A stretch of 7,205 nt of DNA from Campylobacterota bacterium. Lineage in GTDB: Bacteria > Campylobacterota > Campylobacteria > Campylobacterales > Sulfurovaceae. The notes below the pieces were generated by a model that searched no databases, was not told the DNA's origin, and saw only the letters and a list, made by a program, of their open reading frames with translations. The position numbers and the translations under genes are program-made. Shown here in pieces: positions 6,172-7,205 of the stretch (the stretch's first letter is position 1; every line of letters begins with the position of its first letter). Where the stretch lies: the NCBI GenBank assembly GCA_003646525.1, contig QMKU01000061.1, forward strand, positions 1 through 7,205, in the 5' to 3' direction.

Positions 6172-6569
6172 CAGAAGACATCCTTGAGTGTGAGATTGAT
6201 GAGAAAATCATCTATTTTTTTTTGAAATCGGTGTAAAAAAGGAGAAATGGAGCAGGTTCCAATGATACCGCTAGGACAAGTGTCAATATATTGTGTGCAA
6301 TCGAGAACGGCAGGGGCTTTCCCCTCTGCGCTTATAACAACACTATAGAGTGTTATTTCATTTAAGTCTTTGGCAAGAAAAAAACCGCCATGCGCACCTT
6401 TCTTTGACTCAAGTATCTTTTCTTTTGCCAAATTTTGTAAAATTTTGGCAAGAAAACTCTTGGGTATGTTGAGTTGGTTTGCGAGAAGTTCGGCTCCAAT
6501 CGGCTTATCAGACTTGCTTATGGTATCAAGAGAGAGCAGTGCATACTCGCTAGCGCGTGTTAACAGCAT
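6171..6569 (-). CDS. Rrf2-family transcriptional regulator, probable Fe-S sensor
   Basis: A 132-residue winged-helix regulator of the Rrf2 family (IscR, NsrR, CymR relatives). The N-terminal MLLTRASEYALLSL opening, the recognition helix region IPKSFLAKILQNLAKEKIL (35-53) and the wing SKKGAHGGFFLAK (55-67) are typical. The cluster-binding loop holds three Cys, C91, C98 and C106 (spacing C-x6-C-x7-C). That is wider than the C-x5-C-x5-C of IscR and NsrR but consistent with an Fe-S cluster, so an oxygen, NO or iron-sulfur signal is likely. It is the first gene of an operon with the DHH and HAD genes, which it probably controls. AAGGA is five bases before the ATG, and a palindrome at 6588-6606 overlies the expected promoter, suggesting self-repression. 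Which member of the family it matches functionally cannot be told. Confidence 0.88.
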   Translation of the reverse strand: MLLTRASEYALLSLDTISKSDKPIGAELLANQLNIPKSFLAKILQNLAKEKILESKKGAHGGFFLAKDLNEITLYSVVISAEGKAPAVLDCTQYIDTCPSGIIGTCSISPFLHRFQKKIDDFLINLTLKDVF

Positions 6570-6587
6570 AGTAATCCTTCATATAAT

Positions 6588-6606
6588 TAGGAGTATATTA
6601 CTCTTA
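6588..6606 (-). promoter_or_regulatory. Candidate Rrf2 operator (19-bp imperfect palindrome)
   Basis: TAGGAGTA and TACTCTTA flank a TAT centre. Seven of eight arm positions pair, and the core GAGTA-TAT-TACTC (6591-6603) is perfect. It lies 19 bases upstream of the Rrf2 ATG. On the minus strand it contains TATACT, a possible -10 box, so binding would block this promoter. Rrf2 proteins commonly bind such dyads as dimers. The assignment to this regulator is inferred from position. Confidence 0.55.
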
Positions 6607-6660
6607 TTTTTATTAAATCTGGATAATTAGATGAATCTTTGCTTCATTTAGCACATGTTT

Positions 6661-6679
6661 ATCTATTTTTTAGTAAAAT
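6661..6679 (+). promoter_or_regulatory. rpsO promoter: T-rich tract and -10 box
   Basis: TAAAAT at 6674-6679 follows a T-rich tract ending TTTTTTAG (6666-6673). This is the pattern of vegetative promoters in Campylobacter and Helicobacter, where the -35 box is weak and T-periodicity substitutes. Transcription would begin near 6687, giving a leader of about 70 nt before rpsO. Confidence 0.5.
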
Positions 6680-6696
6680 CACACTTCCAATTCCAG

Positions 6697-6723
6697 CCAG
6701 ATATATCGAAAGCTATACTCTGG
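6697..6723 (+). promoter_or_regulatory. Stem-loop in the rpsO leader, possible S15 autoregulatory site
   Basis: CCAGA-TATA (6697-6705) pairs with TATA-C-TCTGG (6714-6723) with one bulged C. Inside, C6707 and G6712 can close a GAAA tetraloop. The hairpin lies in the predicted 5' leader, 34 bases before the ATG. In several bacterial phyla S15 represses its own mRNA by binding leader structures of unrelated shape, so a regulatory role is plausible but unproven. Confidence 0.4.
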
Positions 6724-6757
6724 TGAAGAAAATTTAATTACCGATCAGGAGGTCACA

Positions 6758-7027
6758 ATGGCTTTGGATAAGGCGAAAAAGCAAGAGATTATTGCAAAAT
6801 ACTCAAGAGGTGAGAACGATACTGGTTCTACAGAAGTTCAGGTTGCTCTATTGACAGAGAGAATTACCTATTTGACTGAGCATCTTCAGACAAATAAAAA
6901 AGATCACTCTTCGAGATTGGGTCTATTGAAACTTGTAGGGCAAAGAAGAAGACTTATGAGATATCTCAGAACAGTTGATTTTGCACGATACAATGTTATC
7001 AAAGAAGAGCTTGGTCTCAGAAACTAA
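6758..7027 (+). CDS. rpsO: 30S ribosomal protein S15
   Basis: An 89-residue primary-binding protein of the small ribosomal subunit. It binds the 16S rRNA three-way junction of helices 20-22 and nucleates assembly of the platform. The length matches the family exactly. Conserved features are [16 protein letters not shown] at 21-36, His42, [20 protein letters not shown] at 47-66 and the RYL segment. The usual DHHSR is DHSSR here, and the [13 protein letters not shown] core is as in Campylobacter S15, supporting the lineage call. A strong ribosome binding site AGGAGG (6747-6752) lies five bases before the ATG. It is transcribed divergently from the Rrf2 operon and appears to be a single-gene unit with its own promoter and leader. 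Confidence 0.97.
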   Translation: MALDKAKKQEIIAKYSRGENDTGSTEVQVALLTERITYLTEHLQTNKKDHSSRLGLLKLVGQRRRLMRYLRTVDFARYNVIKEELGLRN

Positions 7028-7041
7028 TAATACCCCACACT

Positions 7042-7069
7042 CTGATTCTGCTCTATGAGAGTAGATCAG
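7042..7069 (+). terminator. Stem-loop after rpsO, possible terminator without a T-tract
   Basis: CTGAT (7042-7046), a bulged T, then CTGCTCT (7048-7054) pair with AGAGTAG (7058-7064) and ATCAG (7065-7069) around an ATG loop. This gives twelve pairs including one G-T. It begins 14 bases after the rpsO stop codon, where an end is expected. GGGG follows rather than a T-run, so intrinsic termination would be weak. It may serve as an mRNA 3' end. Confidence 0.4.
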
Positions 7070-7112
7070 GGGAACTATAATGCCCCAACAAATAAAAACA
7101 ACTTTTAAACAA

Positions 7113-7141
7113 GTCTAATTCAAAACAGACTAAAATTAGAC
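7113..7141 (+). repeat. 8-bp inverted repeat upstream of the right-edge ORF
   Basis: GTCTAATT (7113-7120) and AATTAGAC (7134-7141) are perfect inverted copies 13 bases apart. A third related copy, AGACT (7127-7131), lies between them and can pair with AGTCT at 7112-7116. They sit 27 bases before a start codon, so they may be an operator or lie in the end region of an insertion sequence. Confidence 0.4.
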
Positions 7142-7168
7142 AATAAAAGCCAAAGAGAGGGTAAAAAG

Positions 7169-7205
7169 ATGAGTCGTAAAAGAACAGTATACTCAACACA
7201 GTTAA
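7169..7205 (+). CDS. Start of a possible IS3-type transposase OrfA (cut by window edge)
   Basis: Only twelve codons are visible, translating to MSRKRTVYSTQL. The basic opening followed by (K/R)R-x-(Y/F)-S resembles the N-terminus of IS3-family OrfA proteins, whose helix-turn-helix begins just after this point. AGAGGG (7156-7161) lies seven bases before the ATG and supports it as a real start. The left end of any element should lie between the rpsO stop and here, but without the other end or a target duplication it cannot be placed. With so few residues the family call is tentative; another small DNA-binding protein is possible. Confidence 0.45.
   Translation, partial: MSRKRTVYSTQL

Noticed and set aside
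5305..6225. Several short ORFs within the DHH gene (5305-5553 and 6016-6225 plus, 5931-6143 minus)
   Set aside because: They lie in other frames of a gene with all catalytic motifs intact and show no independent features.
6370..6630. Plus-strand 86-codon ORF across the Rrf2 gene and its promoter
   Set aside because: Antisense to the conserved Rrf2 helix-turn-helix, with no plausible ribosome binding site; its hydrophobic tail comes from AT-rich intergenic DNA.

Overview
The window looks like chromosomal DNA from a Campylobacterota (epsilonproteobacterial) organism, probably near Sulfurovum or Sulfurimonas. The clues are moderate-to-low GC, the Campylobacter-type variant of ribosomal protein S15 ([13 protein letters not shown] core), a T-rich tract followed by TAAAAT as a promoter, and tightly overlapping gene pairs. 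The genus is an inference.

Layout. At the left edge (plus strand) lies the 3' part of an AmgK-like sugar kinase, overlapped by murU. These are two steps of the peptidoglycan-recycling shortcut that makes UDP-MurNAc. A small exported Ala-rich protein (1141-1419) follows. From 1486 to 4085 the minus strand carries what reads as one large receptor broken into two frames: a periplasmic PhnD-like binding domain with one membrane helix, then GAF, HD-GYP and a degenerate GGDEF-like domain. The break sits exactly at an A5 run (minus strand, 3062-3058). One extra A, or a -1 slip, restores an 866-residue protein with the linker LEKKVRERTLSLEKM. From 6569 down to 4298 a compact minus-strand operon encodes an Rrf2-family regulator with three Cys, a DHH/DHHA1 phosphoesterase resembling NrnB and a Cof-type HAD phosphatase. 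Start and stop codons overlap at both junctions. A 19-bp imperfect palindrome at the Rrf2 promoter is a good candidate autoregulatory operator. Divergently, rpsO (S15) has its own promoter and a leader hairpin. The right edge holds the first 12 codons of what may be an IS3-type transposase OrfA.

How the genes relate. AmgK and MurU form a pathway pair. The receptor would couple a periplasmic ligand to c-di-GMP hydrolysis. The Rrf2 operon probably links a redox or Fe-S signal to nucleotide or phosphate-ester turnover, but no substrate can be read from sequence. The main result is the split receptor, which could be an assembly indel, a pseudogene, a phase-variable tract or a frameshifting site. 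The amgK end shows a similar anomaly beside another A5 run, so sequencing error must be considered first.

No tRNA, rRNA or CRISPR array is visible, and no gene-free stretch exceeds about 215 bp.
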